Source: Microvirgula aerodenitrificans DSM 15089
GTDB taxonomy: Bacteria > Pseudomonadota > Gammaproteobacteria > Burkholderiales > Aquaspirillaceae
DNA: 64,000 bases
Direction: 5' to 3'
Assembly: GCF_000620105.1 (NCBI RefSeq)
Contig: NZ_JHVK01000009.1
Location: 62,001 to 126,000, forward strand
In this document: one piece after another, positions 54,655 to 63,749 of the stretch
Position numbering within the stretch: the stretch's first letter is position 1
Layout: each line of letters begins with the position of its first letter
Translations under genes and position numbers: made by a program
Notes under the pieces: generated by a model
Told to the model about the DNA's origin: nothing
Databases searched by the model: none
Seen by the model: only the letters and a program-made list of their open reading frames with translations

Positions 54655-54675
54655 GACCCGGGCATAACCCGGGTC
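54655..54675. terminator. Hairpin between convergent csbD-like and crp-like genes
   Basis: GACCCGGG, loop CATAA, CCCGGGTC: perfect 8-bp stem, followed by AAATTTTG. It probably serves both convergent genes. Confidence 0.7.
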
Positions 54676-54692
54676 AAATTTTGCCTGCGAAG

Positions 54693-55421
54693 TCAGTTCG
54701 CGGGACGTACCGGCACGTACGGCAGCAGGCGATCGGTTTCCTTCTTGACCACGGCATAGCATTCACAGCACAGCTGTTCGATGCCGGGCCGGTCCAGTAC
54801 CGTGATCCGCCCGCGGCTGTATTCGATCAGGCCGAGCTTCTGCAGCTTGCCGGCCGCCTCGGTCACGCCTTCGCGGCGGACGCCAAGCATGTTGGCGATC
54901 AGCTCCTGGGTCATGACCAGCTCATTGCCCTGCAGCCGGTCAAGTGACAGCAGCAGCCAGCGGCACAATTGCTGGTCGATCGAATGATGGCGGTTGCACA
55001 CGGCCGTCTGCGCCATCTGCGTGATCAGCGACTGGGTATAGCGCAGCATCAGCAGCAGCATTTCACCATGACGGTTGAACTCGTCCTTGAGTCGCTGCCC
55101 CGGCAGCCGGAACGCATGGCCGGCGCTCTGCACGATGGCGCGGCTCGGCGTGCTCTCGCCGCCCATGAATACGGCCACGCCGATCAGCCCTTCGTTGCCG
55201 ACTACCGAGATTTCGGCCGACGCGCCACTTTCCATTACATACAGCAGCGACACGATGGCATTGGTCGGAAAATACACATGGCGCAGGGTATCTCCGGATT
55301 CGTACAGCACCTTGCCCAGCGGCATCGGCATCGGCTCGAGATAGGGGAACAGGCGCTCGCGGACTTCGGCTGGCAGGGCAGCCAGCAGGTGATTCTGCAG
55401 GGGTGATGGCGTATCGGGCAT
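54693..55421 (-). CDS. Crp/Fnr-family transcriptional regulator
   Basis: A 242-residue regulator. The N-terminal cyclic-nucleotide-binding-type barrel (VLYESGDTLRHVYFPTNAIVSLLYVMESGASAEISVVGNEGLIG) is followed by the long helix and a C-terminal helix-turn-helix (TQELIANMLGVRREGVTEAAGKLQKLGLI). It lacks the N-terminal Cys cluster of FNR, so it does not carry that iron-sulfur cluster; the ligand is unknown. The ATG at 55421 has GGAAAGG upstream and gives the usual family length. Confidence 0.9.
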   Translation of the reverse strand: MPDTPSPLQNHLLAALPAEVRERLFPYLEPMPMPLGKVLYESGDTLRHVYFPTNAIVSLLYVMESGASAEISVVGNEGLIGVAVFMGGESTPSRAIVQSAGHAFRLPGQRLKDEFNRHGEMLLLMLRYTQSLITQMAQTAVCNRHHSIDQQLCRWLLLSLDRLQGNELVMTQELIANMLGVRREGVTEAAGKLQKLGLIEYSRGRITVLDRPGIEQLCCECYAVVKKETDRLLPYVPVRPAN

Positions 55422-55517
55422 GCCAGACGCCTTTCCTTTGATGGCTGAGCCCCGGAACGGGGCGGAAACCGCGCGCATACTATGACACAGTGCCGGCACG
55501 GCGGGGGCAGGGCACGC

Positions 55518-56069
55518 TTACGGCTTGTCGCCCTTGCGCATGAACTCGGCATGCATCTCGACCGTCAGTGTCTCTATGCGTTCTGTCAGCTGCTTGGTCA
55601 GAGTGGTCAACCGGGTGTTCTGCTCCAGCAGGGCCATCAGCTGCGCTGCATTCTGTGCGGCGATCGCCAGGCGCTGTTCATTGGCCACCGCCAGCGCCTC
55701 GCGGTGCTGGGCATCGGCTTCGGCATGCGCCTTGTCCCGTGCCGCCTGCCGGGTCTGCGCCAGCAGGATCAGCGGCGCGGCATAGGCGGCCTGCAGGCTG
55801 AATGCCAGGTTCAGCAGAATGAACGGGTAGACGTCGAAACGGGTCAGACCGGCGGCATTGATGCCGATCCAGATTGCAACCACCAGGGTCTGTCCGAACA
55901 GAAAGGCTGGCGTACCGAAGAAGCGGGCGAAGGCTTCCGCCCGGAGGGCGAAACGGTCGTTGCCGAAGGTCGGAGCGAGATGCGCGTGGGGGCGATGGAA
56001 ACGCAGGTGGTCGACCGGTGGGTGATCGGCGGTTGCCGGTGGCGGGGTGGTGCTGGCGGGGGGCATCAT
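55518..56069 (-). CDS. DUF1003 membrane protein
   Basis: A 183-residue inner-membrane protein. A polar N-terminus leads into two transmembrane helices (FGTPAFLFGQTLVVAIWIGIN and the stretch from PFILLNLAFSLQAAYAAPLILL), joined by the short conserved loop typical of DUF1003, and then a long coiled-coil tail rich in Ala, Gln and Glu. Function unknown. GAATGGCATG sits at the 5' end; the start could be at 56069 or 56066. Confidence 0.85.
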   Translation of the reverse strand: MMPPASTTPPPATADHPPVDHLRFHRPHAHLAPTFGNDRFALRAEAFARFFGTPAFLFGQTLVVAIWIGINAAGLTRFDVYPFILLNLAFSLQAAYAAPLILLAQTRQAARDKAHAEADAQHREALAVANEQRLAIAAQNAAQLMALLEQNTRLTTLTKQLTERIETLTVEMHAEFMRKGDKP

Positions 56070-56194
56070 GCCATTCCTGAAGGGGCTGTCATGCGTCAGC
56101 CTAGACCATGGCAGCGACAGGATGCCCGCCGACGGGTAGCATGTCGGCCCCCGACGGCACTGGCCCGGCGGTCGTCACACAAAGGAGGCTGGAC

Positions 56195-56767
56195 ATGGTT
56201 GCCCTGATCGAACCCGAAACAGCGCGGCTGAAGCTGCGTCAGTGGCGAGCGACCGACCGTGGGCCATTCGCCGCGCTGAATGCGGACCCCCGGGTGATGG
56301 AATGTTTCCCCGCACCGCTGGTGCGTGCGGCCAGCGATGCGATGGCCGATCGCTGCCAGACACTGATCGCCGAACGTGGATGGGGGTTCTGGGCCGTGGA
56401 GGAACGGGCCGGCGGGCGCTTTATCGGCTTTGTCGGCCTGAATATCCCGTCTGCCGACCTGCCGTTTTCGCCCTGCGTGGAAATTGGCTGGCGGCTGGCC
56501 CGGCCATTCTGGGGCCAGGGCCTGGCCACCGAGGCCGCCACCGCCGCGCTGCATGTCGGCTTCGAACATCTGGACCTGACCGGGATCGTGGCGTTTACCG
56601 CCATTGGCAACACCCGCTCGCGTGCGGTCATGACGCGTCTTGGCATGGAACCGTCGGCCGACACCTTCCTCCACCCGGCCGTGCCTGCCGACAGCCCGCT
56701 GCGCGAGCATTGCCTGTACCGGCTGTCGCGCGAGTCATGGCGCGCCGCCCCCCCCGTTACCCGTTAG
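56195..56767 (+). CDS. GNAT-family N-acetyltransferase (RimJ/RimL-like)
   Basis: A 190-residue cytosolic acetyltransferase. [31 protein letters not shown] is the RimJ-type opening; the acetyl-CoA pyrophosphate-binding loop is [30 protein letters not shown] follows near the C-terminus. The substrate is unknown; this group often acetylates protein N-termini or small amines. AAAGGAGG stands before the ATG. Its stop codon overlaps the ribosome site of rlmF. Confidence 0.9.
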   Translation: MVALIEPETARLKLRQWRATDRGPFAALNADPRVMECFPAPLVRAASDAMADRCQTLIAERGWGFWAVEERAGGRFIGFVGLNIPSADLPFSPCVEIGWRLARPFWGQGLATEAATAALHVGFEHLDLTGIVAFTAIGNTRSRAVMTRLGMEPSADTFLHPAVPADSPLREHCLYRLSRESWRAAPPVTR

Positions 56768-56775
56768 GAGTTTTC

Positions 56776-57747
56776 ATGCGCGCCAAGCCGCATCCTGCCG
56801 CGCCGGCCAGCCCGGTCGCCCGCCTGCACCCGCGCAACCGGCACCAGGGCCGTTATGACTTCCCGGCGCTGGTGGCGTCCAGTCCCGAACTGGCGGCTTT
56901 TGTCTCGCGCAATGCCCATGGCGACGAGTCGATCGACTTTGCCGATCCGGTTGCGGTCAAGGCACTGAATCGCGCCTTGCTGAAGCAGGTTTACGGGATC
57001 GGCAACTGGGATATCCCGCCCGGCTACCTGTGTCCGCCCATCCCCGGCCGCGCCGACTACCTGCACTGTCTGGCTGATCTGCTGGCGACCGACAACGGGG
57101 GGGAGATTCCGCGCGGACCGGCGGTGCGTGCGCTGGATATCGGCGTGGGAGCGAATTGCGTCTACCCGCTGATCGGCCATGCCGAGTATGGCTGGCGTTT
57201 TGTCGGCACGGATGTCGACCGGAGGGCGCTGACCTGTGCCCAGGCGATCATCGATGCCAATCCCGGGCTGGCGCAGGCGATCACACTGCGCCGCCAGCCG
57301 GCGGACGATGCCATGTTCGAGCATGTCGTGCAGGCCGGCGAGCGATTCGGACTGACGCTGTGCAATCCGCCATTCCATGCCTCCGAAGCCGACGCCAGCG
57401 CCGGTTCGCGGCGGAAATGGCAGAACCTCGGCAAGGCCGCACGGGGCGGGCGGGCGCCGACGCTGAATTTCGGCGGGCAGCAGGCCGAGTTGTGGTATCC
57501 CGGCGGCGAGGAAGCCTTTGTCGGCCGCATGATCGCCGAGAGTGCGCATATCCCCGGGCACTGCCTGTGGTTCAGCAGTCTGATTTCCCGCTCGGCCAGC
57601 CTGCCCGCGGTGTATCGCGCTCTCAGGCAGGCCGGCGTGTACGACAGCCGCACCATCACCATGGCACAGGGGCAGAAGCAGAGCCGGCTGGTGGCGTGGA
57701 CCTATCTCGACCCGGCGCAGCGGGCCGCGTGGTGGCGACGCGGGTAA
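56776..57747 (+). CDS. rlmF: 23S rRNA adenine-1618 N6-methyltransferase
   Basis: A 323-residue methyltransferase. The SAM-binding motif is [12 protein letters not shown] (residues 121-132) and the amino-methyltransferase motif is LCNPPFHAS (NPPF at 197-200). [27 protein letters not shown] and the KWQNLGK stretch are specific to RlmF. It methylates A1618 of 23S rRNA during 50S assembly. TAGGAG, which includes the previous stop, precedes the ATG at good distance. Convergent with umuC. Confidence 0.95.
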   Translation: MRAKPHPAAPASPVARLHPRNRHQGRYDFPALVASSPELAAFVSRNAHGDESIDFADPVAVKALNRALLKQVYGIGNWDIPPGYLCPPIPGRADYLHCLADLLATDNGGEIPRGPAVRALDIGVGANCVYPLIGHAEYGWRFVGTDVDRRALTCAQAIIDANPGLAQAITLRRQPADDAMFEHVVQAGERFGLTLCNPPFHASEADASAGSRRKWQNLGKAARGGRAPTLNFGGQQAELWYPGGEEAFVGRMIAESAHIPGHCLWFSSLISRSASLPAVYRALRQAGVYDSRTITMAQGQKQSRLVAWTYLDPAQRAAWWRRG

Positions 57748-57754
57748 GCATCCG

Positions 57755-59014
57755 TCAGCGCACCACCAGCAACTCATCCCAGCGTGTCGTATAGCGTGGC
57801 GAGCGCCACTGCTGGCGCATGTGCCACTGCTCGCTGGCCTGTTCGGCGGCCAGCCGCAGCGTGTCGCGGCCGAACTGGCGGTTGACGGCATCCAGTGCCG
57901 CCATCAGCCGGGCGCGGCGCGGGTCCGGCGGGGCGAGCAGCAGGTCCTGCTGCTGTACCGTGCGCGGGCCGAGGTCCATCAGGACCACCCCGGCTTTCTG
58001 GTAGAGCGGTCCATCGCGCCAGATGGTGCGCAGCGCGCGCGCCGCCGCATCGGCCAGGGTCAGGGTGTCGTCACTCGGATAGATCAGCGGCATGACGCGC
58101 CAGCCATGACAGGGCGCGTCACGAAACGGGCTGCTCCGGATCGACACGCCGATCGACCCGGCCACCGAGCCCTGCCGGCGCAATTTCTCGGCGGCGCGGG
58201 CCACGTGGTGGGACACGCTGGCGTGAACGGCGGTGTAGTCGTTGAGCGGACGGGCGAACGAGCGGCTGCTGATGATCTGCTGCCGGGGCGGCGCCACGTC
58301 TTCCATGTCCAGACAGGACACGCCGCCAAGTTCGGCGACAATGCGTTCGACCACGACATTGAACGCGCGCTTGATCCGGTGCGGGTCGGCGCGGGCCAGA
58401 TCGAGCGCGGAGTGGATGCCCATGTCGGCCAGTCGCGTGCCGAGATGGCGGCCGACGCCCCAGATCCGGCGTGCTTCGATACCGGCCAGCAGTCGTTCGC
58501 GCTCGGCGGTGCCGGCCCAGTCCCAATCGAATACGCCGTCCCATTCGGGCCGGCTCTTGGCAATATGGTTGGCCAGCTTGGCCAGGGTCTTGCTGGCACC
58601 GACACCGACGCAGGCCGGAATGCCGATGCGGCGCCAGACATCGCTGCGCAGGCGGCGGGTCAGCACATCCCGGTCCGGGAGGCCGCTCAGGTCGAGAAAG
58701 CATTCGTCGATCGAGTACACGTCCTGCGCCGGCACGTGTTCGGCGAGGATGGCCATCATGCGCCGGCTCATGTCGCCATAGAGTGCATAGTTGCTGGAGA
58801 ACACTTCGACGCCATGCCGGCGGCACAGTCCTGCCACCTCGAAATACGGCACGAAGCCCTTGATGCCCAGCGCGCGGGCCTCGGCCGAGCGGGCGACCAC
58901 GCAGCCATCGTTGTTCGACAGCACCACGATCGGTCGTCCGGCCAGGTCGGGCCGGAACACACGCTCGCAGCTGGCGTAGAAGGTGTTGCCGTCGACCAGC
59001 GCAAAAGTGGCCAT
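57755..59014 (-). CDS. umuC: DNA polymerase V catalytic subunit UmuC
   Basis: A 419-residue Y-family polymerase. [17 protein letters not shown] with the first metal Asp, [14 protein letters not shown], and the catalytic motif [14 protein letters not shown] are in place, followed by the helix-hairpin-helix thumb ([17 protein letters not shown]) and a little-finger domain. QQQDLLL near residue 355 may be the beta-clamp-binding site. It starts right after the umuD stop, forming an operon. It carries out error-prone translesion synthesis when activated by processed UmuD and RecA. Confidence 0.96.
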   Translation of the reverse strand: MATFALVDGNTFYASCERVFRPDLAGRPIVVLSNNDGCVVARSAEARALGIKGFVPYFEVAGLCRRHGVEVFSSNYALYGDMSRRMMAILAEHVPAQDVYSIDECFLDLSGLPDRDVLTRRLRSDVWRRIGIPACVGVGASKTLAKLANHIAKSRPEWDGVFDWDWAGTAERERLLAGIEARRIWGVGRHLGTRLADMGIHSALDLARADPHRIKRAFNVVVERIVAELGGVSCLDMEDVAPPRQQIISSRSFARPLNDYTAVHASVSHHVARAAEKLRRQGSVAGSIGVSIRSSPFRDAPCHGWRVMPLIYPSDDTLTLADAAARALRTIWRDGPLYQKAGVVLMDLGPRTVQQQDLLLAPPDPRRARLMAALDAVNRQFGRDTLRLAAEQASEQWHMRQQWRSPRYTTRWDELLVVR

Positions 59015-59016
59015 GC

Positions 59017-59637
59017 TCAGAACTTGCGCAGCGACCCGGTCACGACGCCCCAGATCACCATTTCCTGGTCATAGGTCGGGACGATGTCGGGGTAGGCGGG
59101 ATTTTCAGCACGGAGGACCGGACGGCCCCGGTCCATCTGCAGGCGCTTGACGGTGAATTCGCCCTCGACCGACGCGACAACAATGTCGCCGCTGGAGGGC
59201 GAGCGGCCCTTGTCGACCACCAGTACGTCGTTGTTGAAGATATGGGCACCGGTCATCGAGTCGCCATTGGCGCGGACCATGAAGGTCGACGGGGCGTCGT
59301 CGACCATGTAACTGTTCAGGTCGAGCACGACATCGACGTAATCATCGGCCGGAGACGGAAAACCGGCGCGCACGCCGGAGCCGAACAGCGGTACGCCGAT
59401 GCGCGGGGCATCGGCGGCCGGCAGCATGACCGTGCCGGGATAGCGCCGGGCCAGTTCGGCCGGCGAAGGCGTTCTGGCCAGACGCCGTGCCTGGCGCTGG
59501 ATGACGAAGTCGATGACCGCTTCCTTGTCCGCCACCGGTATGCGGGTCTGCGTCAGCGGTTCGGACGTATCGATGCGGCCGCTGCCGGCCGGGCGGCCGG
59601 CACCGTCGCGCTTGCCGCCGTGCGTGGGGTGTGTCAT
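59017..59637 (-). CDS. umuD: UmuD-like autoproteolytic protein with N-terminal extension
   Basis: A 206-residue protein, 67 residues longer than E. coli UmuD (139). The self-cleavage site is Ala91-Gly92 in [12 protein letters not shown]; Ser127 (ANGDSMTGA) and Lys164 (FTVKRLQ) form the catalytic dyad, with the same 37-residue spacing as in E. coli (Ser60, Lys97). The extra N-terminal part carries a basic [10 protein letters not shown] patch, then a short strand (LTQTRIPV) and helix ([16 protein letters not shown]), a layout like a ribbon-helix-helix DNA-binding unit. This recalls Acinetobacter UmuDAb, an extended UmuD that acts as a repressor. A perfect palindrome lies just upstream of the gene. 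Confidence 0.92.
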   Translation of the reverse strand: MTHPTHGGKRDGAGRPAGSGRIDTSEPLTQTRIPVADKEAVIDFVIQRQARRLARTPSPAELARRYPGTVMLPAADAPRIGVPLFGSGVRAGFPSPADDYVDVVLDLNSYMVDDAPSTFMVRANGDSMTGAHIFNNDVLVVDKGRSPSSGDIVVASVEGEFTVKRLQMDRGRPVLRAENPAYPDIVPTYDQEMVIWGVVTGSLRKF

Positions 59638-59658
59638 GTGGGACTCCTGATCGTTGCG

Positions 59659-59681
59659 TTGATTATTGCATCAATAATCAA
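59659..59681. promoter_or_regulatory. Perfect 23-bp palindrome upstream of umuDC
   Basis: TTGATTATTG, spacer CAT, then the exact complement of the first arm. It ends 22 bases before the umuD start on the minus strand and lies in an AT-rich island. It is not a LexA box (no CTGT-N8-ACAG). A regulator, possibly UmuD itself, may bind here. Confidence 0.7.
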
Positions 59682-59828
59682 ATCGTGGAGCAGGAAATGA
59701 CTGCCGGCGTCGGTGCGCGAGCCGTTACCCGTTTAACCGCGCTGTCACAAGCGCTGGCTATGATGCCCCCATCCACTGAACGGATGACTTACGCGGGGCT
59801 GAGTCCGAAATGCCCTGCACCAATTCCC

Positions 59829-59862
59829 GCCGGCCCCGGACACTGCAGTGTCCGGGGCCGGC
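59829..59862. terminator. Perfect 34-bp palindrome after the second chemoreceptor gene
   Basis: The sequence is fully self-complementary around position 59845/59846 (arms GCCGGCCCCGGACACTG and complement). It starts 20 bases past the receptor stop on the minus strand. No T run follows. Confidence 0.65.
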
Positions 59863-59881
59863 CTCGTTGCGGGACAGGAGG

Positions 59882-61507
59882 TCACACCTGGAACCGGGCG
59901 ATGGTGCCCAGCATCTTCTGCGCCTGCAGATCCAGACTCTCCGCTGTGGCGGAGTTGCTCTGCGAGCTGGAATGGCTCTGCTCCGCCATCTGCGCCACGC
60001 GTTCGATCTGCTGGGCGATGCTGGTGCTGGCGCGCGACTGCTCGCGCATGGCATGCGAGATGTCGGCAATCTGGTCAACGGCTCCACCCGTGCGTTCCAG
60101 AATGCGCTGCATGGCCTGCGTGGCCTGACCGGCCGACTGCATGCCGCTTTCGACCTGCTCGACCACGCCCTGCATCGAGACCATGGTCTGGCTGGCGTCC
60201 TGCTGCATCGACGAGACGGTGCCGGTGATTTCCTGCGTCGATTGCGCGGTGCGCTCGGCCAGCTTGCGCACCTCGTCGGCGACCACGGCGAAGCCACGGC
60301 CGGTTTCGCCGGCCCGCGCCGCCTCGATGGCGGCATTCAGCGCCAGCAGGTTGGTCTGGTCGGCAATATCCTTGATCACGTCGACCACAGCCCCGATCGA
60401 GGACGTCTTTTCCTTCAGCTGTTCGACCTGGGTTGCGGCGCGCTTTACGCTGTCCGAGGTCCGGCGAATCATGTCGATGGTGTCGTTGATGACGGCGGCG
60501 CCGGCCGTGGCCTCCTCGCCGGCCGCCCGGCCACTCTGGTCGGCCTGCTCGGAACGATCGGCCACGTGGTTGACGCTGACCGTCATCTGTTCGACGGCTG
60601 CCGACATATTGGCGGTCGATTCGCTGACCTGCTCGACCGCCAGCGACATCTGCTTCGAGGATTCAGAGACTTCGGTGGCATGACCACCGACGGCTTCGCC
60701 GATCTGCTTCAGCTCGACAAAGCTGGATTGCAGCATTTCCAGCAACTGGTTGAAGCGCCGGGCAATCACGGCAATTTCGTCCCGGCCTCCGTCGTCGACC
60801 CGCTGCGTCAGGTTCCGGTTGCTGGTGATGCCGCCGATGCCCTGATCCAGCCGCGTCAGCGAGCGGCGCACACTCAGCAGCACCCACAGGCTCGAGCCGC
60901 CGACGATGACCAGCAGGGTCAGGTCCAGCCCGACCAGGATCCACTTGGTGCGCTCCGCGGTTTTCAGGGCACTGGAACCGGTTTCGTCGCCGAGCCGGTT
61001 ATTGAAGGCGACCATCTTGTCCATTTGCTCGATGGCCAGGTTCGACGCCGGCAGATTGACGTCCCTGACGTATTTCTGCGCCTCGGCATTGCCTTCCGGC
61101 GTATTGAGATTGGACAGTGCCAGGAAGCCGGGGACCAGCGCCTTCCACTTGTCGACCGCAGCAATGGTGTCCGCGGCAAGGCGGCGGTCTTCATCGTTCG
61201 ATATCAGCGCGGTCTTGTAATTGGCCAGCCCCTGCCGGGTTTGCTCCAGCGCGTCCTCCATTGCCGTCTGGGTGACACGCTTCTCCTCCGCCGTCGTCGC
61301 TGCCGCGTGCATCAGCGTCTGCCGGCGTGCTTCGATGAACAGGGCCTTGACCTTGCCGACCATGATGATCGACGGGATGGTGTTCCCGGTGACGTCGGCG
61401 ACCTTGTCCTTGATCACGTCGAGCTGGGTGTTCAGCGTAAACAGCATGGCCAGCAGCCCGATCAGGCTGACCAGGGCCATGCCGTACAACTTGGTCGAAA
61501 TTTTCAT
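59882..61507 (-). CDS. Methyl-accepting chemotaxis protein
   Basis: A 541-residue receptor. The start [25 protein letters not shown] is the first helix; a periplasmic region of about 150 residues, helical and like a four-helix-bundle sensor ([27 protein letters not shown]), is followed by a second helix ([23 protein letters not shown]), HAMP, and the signalling domain with the conserved tip [40 protein letters not shown] split over the hairpin. The ligand is unknown. The ATG at 61507 is chosen because GGAAGGTG stands upstream and the helix follows at once. Confidence 0.92.
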   Translation of the reverse strand: MKISTKLYGMALVSLIGLLAMLFTLNTQLDVIKDKVADVTGNTIPSIIMVGKVKALFIEARRQTLMHAAATTAEEKRVTQTAMEDALEQTRQGLANYKTALISNDEDRRLAADTIAAVDKWKALVPGFLALSNLNTPEGNAEAQKYVRDVNLPASNLAIEQMDKMVAFNNRLGDETGSSALKTAERTKWILVGLDLTLLVIVGGSSLWVLLSVRRSLTRLDQGIGGITSNRNLTQRVDDGGRDEIAVIARRFNQLLEMLQSSFVELKQIGEAVGGHATEVSESSKQMSLAVEQVSESTANMSAAVEQMTVSVNHVADRSEQADQSGRAAGEEATAGAAVINDTIDMIRRTSDSVKRAATQVEQLKEKTSSIGAVVDVIKDIADQTNLLALNAAIEAARAGETGRGFAVVADEVRKLAERTAQSTQEITGTVSSMQQDASQTMVSMQGVVEQVESGMQSAGQATQAMQRILERTGGAVDQIADISHAMREQSRASTSIAQQIERVAQMAEQSHSSSQSNSATAESLDLQAQKMLGTIARFQV

Positions 61508-61817
61508 GCCTGACACCTTCCACAGAACAAGTTGGGACTGGAATCGATGTGCCGCCCGGGGATCTCCACGGGCCGGGCACGCCTCTGCAGCATAGTACAT
61601 GGGTTTTTTTCATGCTTTTTCGTATCTGGATGACATGACGGGCGGTCGCCGGAAAGCCTGCCGGGCAGGCTGTTCACCCGGCCCATGACTGGCCCATGAC
61701 TGCAGCCGCCTGCGTCGCCGGAGTGGAAAACCACTGAAATCCCGCCCATGGCTGCGAGGGACGAGCAATAGCAGACTTCTGTCACGGAACCACTTGTTCA
61801 CTGACAGGAGAATGACC
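61508..61817. other. Gene-free gap between chemoreceptor and tail-fibre genes
   Basis: No coding frame is convincing. A direct repeat, CCCATGACTGGCCCATGACTG without its last base pair, lies near 61683-61703, and short A/T tracts near 61600-61620 could hold the receptor promoter. The gap also marks the edge of the tail-fibre insertion; no attachment-site repeat is evident. Confidence 0.45.
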
Positions 61818-63188
61818 ATGCACCCCCCCATGTCCACGATCGACACCCCGGACGGCCTGTTTCACGACGGTAACCCCGCGACCGGCGAAGCGGGCACCCT
61901 CGTGACGGCCACCCACCTGAATGCTGTGCAGTCGAGCATCCTCGACCTGCAGGCCGAAGCGGTTGCCATGCTGGCTGCTGCCGGCCTGCAACCGGAGCCG
62001 GCACGGAAGGATCAGTGGCTGCAAGCCCTGACCGCCCTGTTCCTGAGCCGGGATGGCAAGGCGCGTGACAGCGCTGCGCTGGATGGTCACCCGGCATCGT
62101 ACTTTGCGAAAGCCGGCGAGCAGTCCGGTGGCCTGCCGCTTCTGTTTCCGCTGTGGTGCCCGAACCGCGCCACCATCCCTGCCGGTTATGCGCCGGCGGA
62201 CGGGCAGTGGCTGTCGCGCGGACTGTACCCGGATGCGTGGACGGCCATCTCGGCCGGCAATGTGCCCATCACCAGTGAAGCCGCATGGCTGTCGGCCGCA
62301 AGCGAGCGTGGCAAGTACACGGCCGGGGATGGAGCGAGCACGTTCCGGTTGCCGGATTACAACGGCAAGTCGGCGGGGAGCCCCGGGGCGGTGTTTCTGC
62401 GGGGGGATGGAGCCAGTAGTGCCGGCATAGCCGGGGTGATTCAGACCGATGAGATTAGGGCTCATGACCATCCGGTCAATGCTGCGGCTGGCTCTGTTAC
62501 CACTCGGATCGGGCTGTTGAATCAGGCTGGTGGTGCTGGTGCGCTCGGGGGAGGATCTCGGACATATGAGGCTGGTGGAGCTGAAACCCGCCCTCTCAAC
62601 GTCACCGGCTGCTGGGTCATCAAACTGTTTGGTGCGGCGGTCAATCCCGGTGCGGCCGATGCCGCACAACTGGCGACCGAGGTTGCGGTGCTGCGTGCGA
62701 GCAAGGCCGAGCGCCAGGACGTGCTGGGGGCCGGCTACCTGCTGGTTCGCGATGAAAAGGCGAAAGGCACTGATGGTGGTGCCTCGACCGGCGGCGCCAC
62801 GGTGACGCGCACCCTGAACACCGTGGTTGCCAACACGATTCCTGGCGCGGGATTGAGCAACAACCAGATCACGCTGCCGGCAGGGATCTATCGCATCAAT
62901 GCCTGGGCGCAGGCAGGGAATGTCAACTGCCATCGGGCCTCGTTCTACAACGTGACCGACAGCGCGCTGGCCATTCAGGGGATGGGGCTCAATGCAACGG
63001 GCAGCAACACGGGCGATGCCATCAGCACCATCAGTCATTTGCTCGGGCGGATCACGCTGCCTGGCCCCCGGAGCTTTGAATTGCGGCATTACACCGAGCA
63101 GACACTTGCAGGTACCGGGTTGGGGACGGCCGTGGGCAATGGTGGTTCGGAAATTTATGTGTCGGTTGAAATCATCAAGGAGCTGTAA
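61818..63188 (+). CDS. Phage-type tail-fibre / tail-collar protein
   Basis: A 456-residue protein. The N-terminal half (TIDTPDGLFHDGNPATGEAGTLVTATHLNAVQSSILDLQ) is typical of prophage tail fibres and baseplate-linked proteins. A phage collar domain follows: PAGYAPADGQWLSRGLYPDAWTAI, FRLPDYNGK, GAVFLRGDG and HDHPVN, then NVTGCWVIKLFGA. A C-terminal receptor-binding-like region ends SVEIIKEL. CAGGAG at 61805-61810 with ATG 61818 gives a normal spacing; ATG 61812 is also possible. The GC content dips near 62440-62600. It overlaps the tail-fibre assembly gene by one base. Confidence 0.87.
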   Translation: MHPPMSTIDTPDGLFHDGNPATGEAGTLVTATHLNAVQSSILDLQAEAVAMLAAAGLQPEPARKDQWLQALTALFLSRDGKARDSAALDGHPASYFAKAGEQSGGLPLLFPLWCPNRATIPAGYAPADGQWLSRGLYPDAWTAISAGNVPITSEAAWLSAASERGKYTAGDGASTFRLPDYNGKSAGSPGAVFLRGDGASSAGIAGVIQTDEIRAHDHPVNAAAGSVTTRIGLLNQAGGAGALGGGSRTYEAGGAETRPLNVTGCWVIKLFGAAVNPGAADAAQLATEVAVLRASKAERQDVLGAGYLLVRDEKAKGTDGGASTGGATVTRTLNTVVANTIPGAGLSNNQITLPAGIYRINAWAQAGNVNCHRASFYNVTDSALAIQGMGLNATGSNTGDAISTISHLLGRITLPGPRSFELRHYTEQTLAGTGLGTAVGNGGSEIYVSVEIIKEL

Positions 63189-63712
63189 TGCAATACGCAT
63201 TTTTTGATCTGAATGGCCGGGTGGCAGAAGCCCATAATGACGACACGGTTGGCACGCTGCCGGATGGGGCATTCGAGCTGGATGCGGATCAGTGGCGGCG
63301 ACGATTCGATCTGCGGCTGGCCGGTGGGCAATTGATCGATGATCCGCTCCGGCCTGTCCTACCGCCGATCGAAGCCTTGCAGGCCCGTGCTTCAGCCCTG
63401 CTGTCGGTGTGGGAACAGAGGGGGCGCGATGCGGGCATCGATCATGCCGGGCAGCACTGGCTGACCACGGCCGATGCGCTGCAGGACTTGCGCGATGTGC
63501 TGCTGGCCGGGGCTGTGCCTGGCGGGGTATGGGTGACTGCTGCCCGGCAGGCCGTCCCCATGACGCTCGCGGAGCTGCAGATGCTGTGGCAGGCAATCAC
63601 TGCACGCGTGGCGTTGGTCAGGCAGCAGCGGCTGGCCATGGAAAGGGAAGTCGCAGAGATGGATGCTGAACAGCTGGCGGCATTTTCGCCAGTGCGGGAT
63701 CACGACCAGTAA
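63188..63712 (+). CDS. Tail-fibre assembly-type protein
   Basis: A 174-residue protein beginning MQYAFFDLNGRVAEAHNDDTVGTLPDGAFELDADQW, an opening typical of prophage tail-fibre-associated proteins; a DUF4376-like helical domain follows (HWLTTADALQDLRDVLLAG, MTLAELQMLWQAITARVALV). It probably helps fold or trimerise the tail fibre encoded just upstream, whose stop shares its first base. No other phage gene is adjacent on this side. Confidence 0.8.
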   Translation: MQYAFFDLNGRVAEAHNDDTVGTLPDGAFELDADQWRRRFDLRLAGGQLIDDPLRPVLPPIEALQARASALLSVWEQRGRDAGIDHAGQHWLTTADALQDLRDVLLAGAVPGGVWVTAARQAVPMTLAELQMLWQAITARVALVRQQRLAMEREVAEMDAEQLAAFSPVRDHDQ

Positions 63713-63749
63713 GGCGGAGGGAGGTGCGAAGCTCTTGGTTCGTTGCCTC

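Noticed and set aside
59630-59700. LexA box for umuDC
   Set aside because: I looked for CTGT-N8-ACAG on both strands near the umuD start and saw none; only the TTGATTATTG palindrome is there.
59810-61513. Plus-strand frame of about 570 codons opposite the second chemoreceptor gene
   Set aside because: It is the complement of the chemoreceptor, which has helices, HAMP and the conserved tip.
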